Assembly (NCBI RefSeq): GCF_040274945.1
Contig: NZ_JBEMAR010000007.1
Location: forward strand, 1 to 64,000
Direction: 5' to 3'
DNA from: Carnobacterium_B sp040274945
GTDB lineage: Bacteria > Bacillota > Bacilli > Lactobacillales > Carnobacteriaceae
Length of the DNA stretch: 64,000 nt
Of the stretch, positions 33,085-41,608 are shown one piece after another. The notes under the pieces were generated by a model, which saw nothing but the letters and a program-made list of their open reading frames with translations, was not told the origin of the DNA and ran no database searches. The position numbers were made by a program, and so were the translations under genes. How positions within the stretch are numbered: the first letter of the stretch is position 1; each line of letters begins with the position of its first letter.

Positions 33085-33882
33085 ATGGATCTGGGTATTT
33101 CAGGAAAAACCGCATTGATTACCGGAGCTGACTCAGGTATTGGTTGGGAGACCGCACGTGTCCTCTTAGAAGAAGGAGCTACTGTTATTCTTACCGATAA
33201 GGAGCCAGATAAATTGACTCAAGCAGTCGAAAAACTAGGACACGTAAAAAATGTTTTCAGTTATCCCGGAGATATTACAAGTATAAAAGACTTAAAAAGA
33301 ATTCATCAAAAAATTGCTGAAGAAGTTGGAAAAATCGATATATTGGTCCAATCTGCAGGCATCACAGGTGCACAAGGACTTTTTCACGAATTGGATGATG
33401 AAGGGTGGACTAATACCATTGAAGTTGACCTGCTTGGCCCTGTCCGTTTAGTAAAAGAATTTTTACCTGATTTAAGAGCTGGCGGTTGGGGAAGACTGGT
33501 CTTCGTTGCCTCAGAAGATGCGGTGCAACCTTACGATGATGAAATCCCTTATTGTTGTGCAAAAGCCGGAATCCTAGCATTATCAAAAGGGCTTTCTCGA
33601 ACATATGCCCGAGAAGGACTATTAGTCAACTCTGTTTCACCTGCTTTTATTGAAACACCCATGACGGATGCCATGATGGAGAAACGATCTGAAGAATTGT
33701 CTGTTTCAAAAGATGAAGCTATTCAGTCTTTTCTTGATAAAAAAAGACCATATATGGAGCTCAAACGTCGCGGTCAAACAGAAGAAGTAGCTGCAGTCAT
33801 TGCATTCCTCTGTTCAGAGAAAGCTTCTTTTGTGAATGGATCAAATTATCGCGTAGACTCTGGTTCTGTGGCAACTATCTAA
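33085..33882 (+). CDS. Short-chain dehydrogenase/reductase
   Basis: A 265-residue classical SDR: TGADSGIG (about 13-20), QSAG replacing NNAG (about 89), catalytic Ser in VASEDA (about 139) and YCCAK (about 154-158). NSVSPAFIETPM shapes the cofactor site. The end, NGSNYRVDSGSVATI, is typical. It lies 23 bp before a flavoprotein gene and is probably co-transcribed with it. GAGGAGGAACAATT precedes the ATG. The substrate is unknown. Confidence 0.82.
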   Translation: MDLGISGKTALITGADSGIGWETARVLLEEGATVILTDKEPDKLTQAVEKLGHVKNVFSYPGDITSIKDLKRIHQKIAEEVGKIDILVQSAGITGAQGLFHELDDEGWTNTIEVDLLGPVRLVKEFLPDLRAGGWGRLVFVASEDAVQPYDDEIPYCCAKAGILALSKGLSRTYAREGLLVNSVSPAFIETPMTDAMMEKRSEELSVSKDEAIQSFLDKKRPYMELKRRGQTEEVAAVIAFLCSEKASFVNGSNYRVDSGSVATI

Positions 33883-33905
33883 TAACCAAAATGGAGGAAT
33901 AACTA

Positions 33906-35135
33906 ATGGCAAATTACACGAACGAAAAACTGAATCCTCAAGCTACGGCTAAATACTACGACTATTTAATTATAGGTGGCGGAATGGCAGCAGATACAGC
34001 TGCTAGAGGAATTCGTGAACAGGATTCATTTGGCAGTATCGGTATTCTTTCCGCTGATACTGATGAACCCTATACACGTCCAGCTTTAACTAAAAAATTA
34101 TGGACTGATTCAACCTTTACTGAAGATCAAGTTGCTCTCAATACGACAAAAGAAACAAAAAATACTACACTGAGATTAAATACAACCGTATCCGCTATTG
34201 AACGAGACCAACATAGAGTTCAGTTAAAAGACGGAACATCAATTGGTTATAAAAAATTGCTACTCGTTACCGGTGGAGAACCAAAAAAAATTGATGGTCC
34301 AGATGATGAGCATGTGATTTTGTTTAGAGAACGGTCAGATTACCGACATTTGCGCGATTTTTCAGGAAATAACCAACATGTTATAATTGTAGGCGGTGGA
34401 TATATTGGATCAGAGCTAGCCGCTGGATTAGTTCAAAACAATACTAGAGTGACACTTATTTATCCTGATGAAGTGTTAGGAGGAAGTCAGTTTCCGAGTG
34501 TACTAGCAAAAGAATATGAAAATTCTTTCCGCGAAGCTGGCGTGAACCTTTTAAATGGCAAACGTGCTGATTCTTATACAAAAGAAAATGGAAAGTTTAT
34601 TCTCCAACTTAATGATGGGTCTACTGTTGAAGGCGATACGATTGTTATTGGCTTAGGTGTCTCACCTCGTGTTTCACTAGCTGAAAATAGTGGCCTTAAA
34701 GTAGAAGATGGTGTGTACGTTGATGAACAATTGCGTACAACTGATCCAAATATTTGGGCTGCTGGTGATATTGCCTATTATCCGGATAAAATTTTGGGCA
34801 GAACTCGTATCGAACATGTGGATCATGCCAGAAAATCTGGTAAAGCAGCCGGTAAAGCAATGGCTGGTTCAAATGAGCCTTATGCATATACACCTTACTT
34901 CTATTCTGTTGTTTTTTCTATTTCGTGGAAAGCAATCGGTACACTAGACTCTTCCTTAACTACAATAATTGATGAAGTCGGGAATGGTAAAGTAGTTTAT
35001 TACTTAGAGGATGATCTTCCCGTAGGCATTTTAACTTGGAATGTAGAGCCTGATTTAGATGAAGTGCTTGCAGTCCTAAGCAATCCGCCTATCGATCCAC
35101 AATCATTAAAAGGATTAATTCAAGATAAACAGTAA
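33906..35135 (+). CDS. FAD-dependent NAD(P)H oxidoreductase, ferredoxin-reductase-like
   Basis: A 409-residue two-dinucleotide-binding flavoprotein. The FAD motif is IIGGGMAADTAARGIRE (about 22-38), the NAD(P) motif is VIIVGGGYIGSELAAGL (about 161-177), and the second FAD motif is WAAGDIAYYP (about 283). It resembles the reductases of dioxygenase systems and rubredoxin/AIF-like proteins. It is the second gene of a pair with an SDR; together they may form a redox detoxification unit, which is a guess. No ferredoxin or oxygenase is adjacent. Confidence 0.85.
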   Translation: MANYTNEKLNPQATAKYYDYLIIGGGMAADTAARGIREQDSFGSIGILSADTDEPYTRPALTKKLWTDSTFTEDQVALNTTKETKNTTLRLNTTVSAIERDQHRVQLKDGTSIGYKKLLLVTGGEPKKIDGPDDEHVILFRERSDYRHLRDFSGNNQHVIIVGGGYIGSELAAGLVQNNTRVTLIYPDEVLGGSQFPSVLAKEYENSFREAGVNLLNGKRADSYTKENGKFILQLNDGSTVEGDTIVIGLGVSPRVSLAENSGLKVEDGVYVDEQLRTTDPNIWAAGDIAYYPDKILGRTRIEHVDHARKSGKAAGKAMAGSNEPYAYTPYFYSVVFSISWKAIGTLDSSLTTIIDEVGNGKVVYYLEDDLPVGILTWNVEPDLDEVLAVLSNPPIDPQSLKGLIQDKQ

Positions 35136-35149
35136 CTTCTTGATTAAAA

Positions 35150-35196
35150 TAGCCTCACTTTCTAGCTGATTGAATACAGCTTAGAGAGGGAGGCTA
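35150..35196. terminator. Bidirectional terminator between oxidoreductase and thioredoxin genes
   Basis: TAGCCTC and GAGGCTA close a stem between two convergent genes, with inner pairing. Confidence 0.75.
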
Positions 35197-35198
35197 CT

Positions 35199-35537
35199 TT
35201 ATCTATTTGCAAAATTTTCAGTAACTTGTTGAAACTTCTTATGCAATTCATCCATTACAACGAATCGTGCTTCACGGATAACTTCTTTCCTTTCACTAAA
35301 TAACAATAATGATGGAACAGTAAACACTGTGAATTGGCTAGCCACTTCAGGAATAGTATCTGCATTGACTTGAATTGGTCGAATAGATGGAAATTCTTTT
35401 AGCATGCTTTGTACTTGCGGCTGAACAGCATGACAAATTCCACAGTCTTCTCTTGAAATATAAACAAAAGCAAGAGGATTTTCGTTAATAAATTGGATAA
35501 CTTGATCCATGGATGTTGCCTGAGTAAATGTATTCAT
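35199..35537 (-). CDS. Thioredoxin-like protein
   Basis: A 112-residue thioredoxin-fold protein. The active-site motif is CGIC (about residues 31-34) in REDCGICHAV, with the cis-Pro in FTVFTVPSLL (about 78). It resembles the YtpP/thioredoxin-like group more than classical TrxA (WCGPC). A reducing or thiol-exchange role in the cytoplasm is likely; there is no signal peptide. It is convergent with the flavoprotein gene and shares its terminator. The GNAT gene lies upstream in the same direction after 89 bp. Confidence 0.82.
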   Translation of the reverse strand: MNTFTQATSMDQVIQFINENPLAFVYISREDCGICHAVQPQVQSMLKEFPSIRPIQVNADTIPEVASQFTVFTVPSLLLFSERKEVIREARFVVMDELHKKFQQVTENFANR

Positions 35538-35626
35538 TTCTTAACCTTCTTTCTATAAGTTAACCTTCCACTATAAATTTTTTGAAAAGGATTAGTTTCA
35601 CAGCTCTATACTAGTACGAAAACTAA

Positions 35627-36178
35627 TTAAGATAAATAGTCTTGTTTGAGAACAGAGTAATGAACATCATCTATATATCGATTTTTGTGGATTCTATTTT
35701 TCCTTAACGTTCCTTCATAAGTCATACCTAAACGTTTCATCACTTTTCCTGACAATGGATTTTCACTATCATGGTAAGCAAAAATTCGTTCCAGTCCTAA
35801 TGTTTCGAAACCCAGCTCAAGAATCATTTTTCCTGCTTCTGTAATATATCCATTTCCCCAATAATCTTTATTTAATGTGTATCCAATCTCCGCACTATTC
35901 TTTTCTTCCTTCAACCTTATATCAATTGTACCAATCATCTTTTTAGTTTCTTTCAATACAATGGCGTATTTCCCAAGAGGTTCTTTCATAAAATAATTAG
36001 CAATATTTTTTCTCGTTTCTTCTACATTCTGATGCTTTTCAAAAACAAAACGAACAGTTTCTTCGTCAGAAGCATATTCATACATATCTTCCGCATCCGA
36101 CAAAACGATTGGTCGCAACAGGATACGGGTTCCTTCTAAGTGATTGTAACAACTTAGTAAATAAATATATTCTTCCAT
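35627..36178 (-). CDS. GNAT-family N-acetyltransferase (RimJ/RimL type)
   Basis: A 183-residue acetyltransferase. The start is uncertain: ATG at 36178 is the first ATG and GTG at 36187 is also in frame behind GGGGTGG. The region GTIDIRLKEEKNSAEIGYTLNKDYWGNGYITEA (read as two GNAT blocks) has the acetyl-CoA loop at WGNGYITEA near residue 108, and ENPLSGKVMKRLGMTYEG is the typical C-terminal motif. It probably acetylates a ribosomal or small-molecule amine; the substrate is not visible. Confidence 0.82.
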   Translation of the reverse strand: MEEYIYLLSCYNHLEGTRILLRPIVLSDAEDMYEYASDEETVRFVFEKHQNVEETRKNIANYFMKEPLGKYAIVLKETKKMIGTIDIRLKEEKNSAEIGYTLNKDYWGNGYITEAGKMILELGFETLGLERIFAYHDSENPLSGKVMKRLGMTYEGTLRKNRIHKNRYIDDVHYSVLKQDYLS

Positions 36179-36401
36179 ACACTCCACCCCATTTCTCTTT
36201 TAATTTAGCAGGATGGATTCATTCAGTCAACCCTCATGGCTTTATTGCTTGTTCATAAAGCTAATCATATTGTTTAATTGTTAATTGTTGACAATAGTCC
36301 ATAAATTCGTAAACTTAATGTGAGCCCTTACAAATGGCTACTATTTTTTAAACCGATTCTTAATCCGTCTAATCAAACTATTAAAGTTGGGAGGGAACGT
36401 T

Positions 36402-37367
36402 ATGATTTCAATAGTTGTTCCAATTCGTAATGTTGAAAAATCATTGACTAAGTGCTTACAAAGTATTAAAGGTCAGACTTACCATCAGTTGCAAGTCATT
36501 TTAATTGATATTGGTTCAATTGATAAAAGTGGTGAAATTTGTGAAAAATTTGCTAAAAATGATTCTAGATTCACTGTTACCCACATTCCGAACAGTAATC
36601 TTTCTGTTGCAAAGAACATTGGGCTATCTCGTGCTCAAGGAGAATATATTTGCTTCATTAATGCTGTTGATTGGATTGACGCAGAAATGTTGGAACGTCT
36701 TATCACGACAAATAGACTATTTAATGCTGACATGATTACTTGCAGATATTATGAAGATACTATTTCAGAACTCTATCTCGTTCCTGGACCTGATGAAACA
36801 AGAATGATATCAAAAAATGAAGCCATTCAACTCTGTCTAGCTCAAACTAGAGCTTATGGTTTTTTATGTAATAAACTCTTTAAATTAGACTTATTTAACT
36901 CTTACCCCACTATCCGTTTTGATGAAAAAATAAGTTATTATGAAGATTTATTAGTAGTTATACAATGTTTCTTCAAAAGCCAAACCATTATTTACAGCCC
37001 GCCACCTCATTACCACTATTACCTCAGTCGCCATTTGCCAATAAGAGTCTTACAAAACAAAGGGAAGTTAACCGGTTTAACTGCACTAGAACATGCCGTT
37101 TATCTATTAGTACAAGACTCTACAATCGATACACGCATACTTAAAGATTATTATATCAGACTAACTCTTTCTTCTTTATTCCTCTTAATTTCCTTAGAAA
37201 ATGTGAATAGCCCACTAATAAATGAACTTAAACAAAATTTATACCGTTATGGTTTGTATGAACACAAAGACAAAGATTTAAGAAAATGCCATCTAATAAC
37301 CCGTAGAAATATTGGATTAGGTAAAATTTACTGGGATATGTTCTACAAGAAAAAGTTGGCAGAATGA
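36402..37367 (+). CDS. Glycosyltransferase family 2 with unusual nucleotide-site motifs
   Basis: A protein of about 321 residues. The ATG at 36402 has GGGAGG 7 nt upstream, so I place the start there rather than the TTG at 36387. The fold opens with SIVVPIRNVEKSLTKCLQSI, as in GT2 enzymes. The usual DDGS loop reads IDIGSIDKS (about 36-44) and the DxD region reads INAVDW (about 92-97), so two of the acidic residues that hold the metal and nucleotide sugar are replaced. No cell-wall or capsule genes are adjacent. It may be inactive or use a different donor. Confidence 0.72.
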   Translation: MISIVVPIRNVEKSLTKCLQSIKGQTYHQLQVILIDIGSIDKSGEICEKFAKNDSRFTVTHIPNSNLSVAKNIGLSRAQGEYICFINAVDWIDAEMLERLITTNRLFNADMITCRYYEDTISELYLVPGPDETRMISKNEAIQLCLAQTRAYGFLCNKLFKLDLFNSYPTIRFDEKISYYEDLLVVIQCFFKSQTIIYSPPPHYHYYLSRHLPIRVLQNKGKLTGLTALEHAVYLLVQDSTIDTRILKDYYIRLTLSSLFLLISLENVNSPLINELKQNLYRYGLYEHKDKDLRKCHLITRRNIGLGKIYWDMFYKKKLAE

Positions 37368-37410
37368 TTAAGGTTAACATACTATGAATAGGCGCTTTAT
37401 TCTTAATTAA

Positions 37411-37446
37411 AAAAAGTCACTTCTGAAAAGGAGTGACTCTTTTTCT
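37411..37446 (+). terminator. Terminator of the glycosyltransferase gene
   Basis: AGTCACT and AGTGACT flanked by A and T runs. Confidence 0.85.
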
Positions 37447-37595
37447 TTCACATTATAATTTAAAAAGTTTCCATACTTTATAAAAAGAGGTACCCGTTAG
37501 AAATAAAGTATTCGTTTGTGTTACCATTTTTGTTTTTACATGATATAATGGCAATCAGATTATAAATAGATAACAAATAGATTGGAGGAATTGTC

Positions 37596-38360
37596 ATCGT
37601 ACATTCAGCATTCGTAAATCATACCCTTTATCCTGCTTATCAAGATGTGGACTCTTTAGACAAAGCTATATTCCCTGAAAATATTAGTTTAGAAGAAGCT
37701 TACACTATGCAACACTTGTTTACAGCAGCCAAAGAACACAATGGCGAAAAACTTCAAGGGTATAAAATTAGTATGACAAGTCCAGAAACGCAAGCTCTTT
37801 TTGAAGCTTCTGAACCGTTATATGGACAGTTAACAAGTAATCGGGTTCGTAACAGCCTTTCGTTATCAAAAGATACAGCTCATGCATTAATAGAATTGGA
37901 ACTAGTCTTTCTTGTTCAAGAAGAACTCTCTTCTGAAGATTCAATTGAGGATATTCTTAAAAAGACTACAGTAGCACCAGGTTTGGAGGTACCAGATTCT
38001 CGTTTTCAGGATTGGTTTCCAAAAATGTCTAAAGAGCAAGTTTGTATAGACGGGGCAGTAGGCGGGTATGTTTGTTATGGTTCATCAAAAAAAGCTACAT
38101 ATGAAGATTTAGACAATATACAAGGTCGATTGATTCATAATGAACAAATCATTGCACAAGACTCATCAAGAACTGTTATGGGGCATCCGGTAAAAGCAAT
38201 AGAATGGCTGCTAAAAAAATTAAGTGAACAAGGTCTTTCACTCCAGCCTGGTATGTTTATTTCTTCTGGTACTTTTTTTATGCCTCAAGCGTTAACTGCT
38301 GGTATCTATAAGGGAGAGTTTGACCATTTTGGTACAGTAACATTAACCATTTCTGAATAG
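37596..38360 (+). CDS. MhpD/2-keto-4-pentenoate hydratase-like protein
   Basis: A protein of about 254 residues in the fumarylacetoacetate-hydrolase/hydratase superfamily. Landmarks are LQGYKISMTSP (about 50-60), ALIELELVFLV with the metal-binding Glu pair (about 89-99) and PGLEVPDSRFQDW (about 121-133). A hydratase or decarboxylase acting on a 2-oxo acid fits the family. The start is odd. GGAGG at 37584-37588 is ideally spaced for an ATC at 37596, and the family N-terminus fits that. The first standard codon is a GTG at 37647, which has no Shine-Dalgarno sequence and would trim 17 conserved residues. Confidence 0.72.
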   Translation: MVHSAFVNHTLYPAYQDVDSLDKAIFPENISLEEAYTMQHLFTAAKEHNGEKLQGYKISMTSPETQALFEASEPLYGQLTSNRVRNSLSLSKDTAHALIELELVFLVQEELSSEDSIEDILKKTTVAPGLEVPDSRFQDWFPKMSKEQVCIDGAVGGYVCYGSSKKATYEDLDNIQGRLIHNEQIIAQDSSRTVMGHPVKAIEWLLKKLSEQGLSLQPGMFISSGTFFMPQALTAGIYKGEFDHFGTVTLTISE

Positions 38361-38417
38361 AATTTTAATGGGTAACCACTTTGATCTTGAGATAGTTAAT
38401 AATGGAAGAAATAAAAT

Positions 38418-38458
38418 AAGACTTGTTAAAGTGTTTATTCCCTTTAACAAGTCTTTTT
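38418..38458 (+). terminator. Terminator of the MhpD-like gene
   Basis: AAGACTTGTTAAAG and CTTTAACAAGTCTT form a perfect 14-bp stem with a T run. Confidence 0.88.
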
Positions 38459-38470
38459 AAATTCAATAAA

Positions 38471-38980
38471 TTATATTTTTTCGGTTTTTGCGATAGTATC
38501 GCTTTGTTTTTCGTGGAATTTTTTCATTACAAAACGTGCAATCGGTTGCGCAATCAATGTTTCAACCCAAAGCGCAATGAAAAAGTTTCTTGGCCAATTT
38601 AAGAATAAATGTCTGATTGGATCTAAACTGATGGTTCTTGTCCCAATCCATGTTCCAATTATTGTTAGTAAAAAGGAAAGAATCGTTACACTAAATAAGA
38701 TATTGAATAAAATATGAGCATTAAAGCTATCTGTTTTTTTAGTGAATTTTCCAACAAGTTTTTCTACCAAAGGTTCAACAAGTAGCCCTTCCAACAGAAC
38801 TACACAAATCCAGATAAATGGCATTGTTTTTAAAGCCATCATATAAACTTCTTTAGTCATCCCGCCAAATTCAAAAGCCATAATAATAGGGGCAATAATA
38901 TTTACTGAAATAATTGATATAACACCTAAAAATAGTAAAAATTCTTTACCGTTTCTTGGCAATCTTGTTTCGTTTTCCAT
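38471..38980 (-). CDS. DUF2798-family membrane protein
   Basis: A 169-residue protein with four membrane helices (about 16-36, 50-67, 84-110, 125-146). It carries two related segments, one ending in EPLVEKLVGKF and one in QPIARFVMKKF, typical of the two-repeat DUF2798 family. Its role is unknown; no partner gene is adjacent. The start is ATG with GGAGATGATAAAAA. Confidence 0.78.
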   Translation of the reverse strand: MENETRLPRNGKEFLLFLGVISIISVNIIAPIIMAFEFGGMTKEVYMMALKTMPFIWICVVLLEGLLVEPLVEKLVGKFTKKTDSFNAHILFNILFSVTILSFLLTIIGTWIGTRTISLDPIRHLFLNWPRNFFIALWVETLIAQPIARFVMKKFHEKQSDTIAKTEKI

Positions 38981-39377
38981 TTTTTATCATCTCCATAGAT
39001 TCTATTTCAGATGGTAAAACGTATTATGAAACAAAATTTTGTGCGTTTTAAAAACACATAATTCATTTACAAATGACGCCACACACTGATAATTGCTGTA
39101 CTCATTAATAGCAATTAAACAAAAAAATTGTGTACTCTTTTATCCACAATGGTAGAAACTGGAAAAAGAATAGACAACAGCAACAAAAAGACACTTTATC
39201 ACACCAAAAACTAAGGATACGGATAATTTATTTGTTCATTTGTACTAATTAGCACAATATTGCCATTATATAAGCGTTTACTAGAAATAACAAGTACTTT
39301 TTTATCAAACTAAAAAAAGTAGTATATCCCATTCAGCATGAGTACATTACTTTCCTATTATTTTGGTTAACAGCTAC

Positions 39378-39640
39378 TTATGAATATTGTTTTAACAAGT
39401 CATCAAATTCAGTGATAACCGCTTCTTTAGAAAGACGTCTCCAAGAAAAGTATTTCCAAGAATTTCTGCTGGATTTTCAGCAGTTTCTTTTTCTAAAAAG
39501 TTACTTGATAATTTTTTAGTTGTTTCTACCCAATAAACCAGACTAGAAATGTCGCCGACTTCTTCTCCACTAATTTTCCACTTCCTAATCACTTTTTCTA
39601 TTATTTTTTTTAAAGGCCAAGTTACCTCGACCCTCTAACT
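39378..39640 (-). pseudogene. Frameshifted fragment of an unrecognised gene
   Basis: One frame encodes VEVTWPLKKIIEKVIRKWKI, continues to LEKETAENPAEILGN, and then is lost. The next frame picks up as WKYFSWRRLSKEAVITEFDD and ends in LLKQYS and a stop at 39378-39380. Together they read as the C-terminal part of one protein broken by a single frameshift near 39450. The 5' part is missing. Composition is protein-like, but I do not recognise the family. Confidence 0.45.
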
Positions 39641-39682
39641 GTTATGCTTATTTTTTCAAGCCTATTCATTTTCTATGTAGTG

Positions 39683-39866
39683 TCACTCTTCCATGAAATG
39701 ACCTTTGACGGAAGAGTGGCGCATTAAACAAACTTCACTTGTCCATGAAACGGTTCTTCATGGAAGAGTGAGAATGAAAAAGACCCTCACTTATCTATGA
39801 AAGATGGTTTCATGTACAAGTGAAACAAAAAACCTTACTTTTCCATAGAAAAATAAGGTTTAAACG
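39683..39866. repeat. Tandem 52-bp hairpin array
   Basis: Three 37-nt hairpins start at exactly 52-bp intervals (39683, 39735, 39787), separated by 15-nt AT-rich spacers. Their arms are variants of TCACTTNTCCATGAA and its complement. A fourth, diverged copy lies at about 39831-39866 with an AACCTTA/TAAGGTT stem. Stem positions co-vary in part, so the fold is probably selected. Confidence 0.8.
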
Positions 39867-39868
39867 TA

Positions 39869-39909
39869 TTGAGAGGCTAACTTTTATCCTAGCCAGCTCT
39901 CTTTTTCAT
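39869..39909 (-). terminator. Possible terminator of the DUF1232 gene
   Basis: GAGAGGCTA and TAGCCAGCTCTC form a stem with a mismatch, after the DUF1232 gene on the minus strand. Confidence 0.45.
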
Positions 39910-39923
39910 ATCTAATTTAGTTG

Positions 39924-40205
39924 TTAAGCTTTTTCAGCTTCTTTTCTTATTTGAGCAGTGTTTGTTTGGGTATCATCTGAAAGTAATTTATTAGCAACGA
40001 GTAAGAGTATTGGAAGAATGACGTCATCTGCATATCCAACTACAGGAATGAAATCAGGGATAAAATCGATTGGACTAATGATATAGAGGATGATCCCTGC
40101 TACCATTAATTTCTTTTTCCCACTTGTTTTTGTATTAAATAAAGAAAGAATGAGAGACTTCACTTGTGACATTGGGGTCTTATTTTGCTTTGTCTTCATT
40201 TTCAT
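39924..40205 (-). CDS. DUF1232 (YkvA-like) small membrane protein
   Basis: A 93-residue protein when begun at the ATG at 40205, which has GGAGGTCATATAAAA upstream; the longer frame would run back into the deaminase gene. The DUF1232 motif PIDFIPDFIPVVGYADD is present (about residues 45-61), within two short hydrophobic segments. Function is unknown; the family is widespread. It is the last gene of the transport/deaminase operon. Confidence 0.8.
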   Translation of the reverse strand: MKMKTKQNKTPMSQVKSLILSLFNTKTSGKKKLMVAGIILYIISPIDFIPDFIPVVGYADDVILPILLLVANKLLSDDTQTNTAQIRKEAEKA

Positions 40206-40288
40206 TTTTATATGACCTCCATTTTTTTTGACTACAATTAGTATAACTGTAGCCAGACCAAAATGTATCGGTCTAAAGCATGATTTTT

Positions 40289-41608
40289 TCAAGCTAACTC
40301 TTTGGCTTTTCTTGAAAAAACTGTCATTTCAGTTGCTAGATTGGAACGCAAATCAGATAAATCATTATTCACCAAATGTTTGTTCCGAACCACTGCTGTC
40401 CCATTGATAAAGACATCACGTACATTTGATGCATTTGCAGAATAAACTAGCGCTGCATAAGGATCAAAAATCGGAAACATATTTACTGAAGTCGTTTCTA
40501 TTAATACAATATCGGCTTTCTTTCCAGATTCCAAAGAACCAATTTCATCGGACATATTCAATACCTTCGCACCTTCAATCGTAGCCATTGCTACAATTTC
40601 TTTAGCAGGAAAAGCCTTTCTATCAAGTAAAGCTGTCTTATGGAAATTAGCCACGAGTTTCATTTGCGTAAATAAGTCCAATGTATTGCCACTACTTGGT
40701 CCATCTGTTCCTAAACCCACTGGAATAGCTAGACTGAGCATTTCCTGTATTGGAGCGACTCCTTTAGCTGATTTCGTATTCGCTCCAATACAATGAGCAA
40801 CCCCAACTCCTTCTTGTTTTAAAATTTGGAGATCCTGACTAGATACATGAATACAATGAGCTGCGATAAAACGAGGACTAAGAACACCAATTGATTGTAA
40901 AAACTCTACAGGTGTAGCATTATACTTTTCTCTAAAATGGTTCATTTCATAATCCATTTCTGCTACATGCATGGTCATTGGAATACCGTACTCTTCTGCT
41001 AGCGCAGCAGCTGCTTTTAATGCTGCTGGATCATTTGTATTTGGTGCATGAGGTGCAATGGCCGGTGTAATCAACTCATGGTCGAGCCATTTTGGAATAA
41101 ACTTTTTAGCATACTCAATGCCACCATGAGCTGTTGGAGTATCGCAAGTTGGAAAATCAACAACGGTCTCTCCTAAAACGGCTCGAGATTTCATTTCATC
41201 AGTAGCTTGCGCTAGAGCATCTTCAAAATAATACATATCTGTAAATGTCGTAATACCAGCCAATTGCATTTCAGCAATTGCGTATTTGCCACTGTGATAG
41301 GCTAATTCTTTCGTCATACAGGCTTTTTCTAATGGAAACAAAAAACGACGCAACCGGTCAGGACAATCATCACCTAACGACCGAAAAGGGATCATCCCAA
41401 TATGAGTATGGGTATTTACCATACCAGGAATCGCGATTGTTTGATGAGCATCAATTACTTCATCAAAGTTACTTTCTGACTGTAAGAGCTGATCATATAA
41501 ACCTATTTGAAAAATTTCATTATCTTCTATAATTAAGTAACCATCAGGATATTCAGTACGTTTAATATCCATCGTCAAAACATGGCAATGCTTAATCAAT
41601 GTTCTCAT
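40289..41608 (-). CDS. Amidohydrolase, MTA/SAH deaminase-like
   Basis: A 439-residue TrzA/MtaD-type amidohydrolase. Metal ligands are visible as HTHIGM (about 66-71), HVAEMDYEMNH (about 210) and HCIHVSS (about 236), with the catalytic Asp in LGTDGPSS (about 296). This set marks deaminases of S-adenosylhomocysteine, methylthioadenosine or related bases. It overlaps the adenine deaminase stop by 4 bp (ATGA), so both are made together. The operon also encodes an ABC transporter and lies behind PurR-like boxes, so a purine or adenosine derivative is the likely substrate. Confidence 0.82.
   Translation of the reverse strand: MRTLIKHCHVLTMDIKRTEYPDGYLIIEDNEIFQIGLYDQLLQSESNFDEVIDAHQTIAIPGMVNTHTHIGMIPFRSLGDDCPDRLRRFLFPLEKACMTKELAYHSGKYAIAEMQLAGITTFTDMYYFEDALAQATDEMKSRAVLGETVVDFPTCDTPTAHGGIEYAKKFIPKWLDHELITPAIAPHAPNTNDPAALKAAAALAEEYGIPMTMHVAEMDYEMNHFREKYNATPVEFLQSIGVLSPRFIAAHCIHVSSQDLQILKQEGVGVAHCIGANTKSAKGVAPIQEMLSLAIPVGLGTDGPSSGNTLDLFTQMKLVANFHKTALLDRKAFPAKEIVAMATIEGAKVLNMSDEIGSLESGKKADIVLIETTSVNMFPIFDPYAALVYSANASNVRDVFINGTAVVRNKHLVNNDLSDLRSNLATEMTVFSRKAKELA

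Larger units (their letters stand above)
38981..39923. other. 940-bp region without an intact gene
   Basis: It holds a decayed gene (39378-39640), a tandem hairpin array (39683-39866) and a 14-bp hairpin in AT-rich DNA near 39018-39051. Nothing else is recognisable. Confidence 0.6.

Noticed and set aside
39683..39866. CRISPR array
   Set aside because: The spacers are short, A-rich and not diverse in the CRISPR way, and the whole unit repeats.
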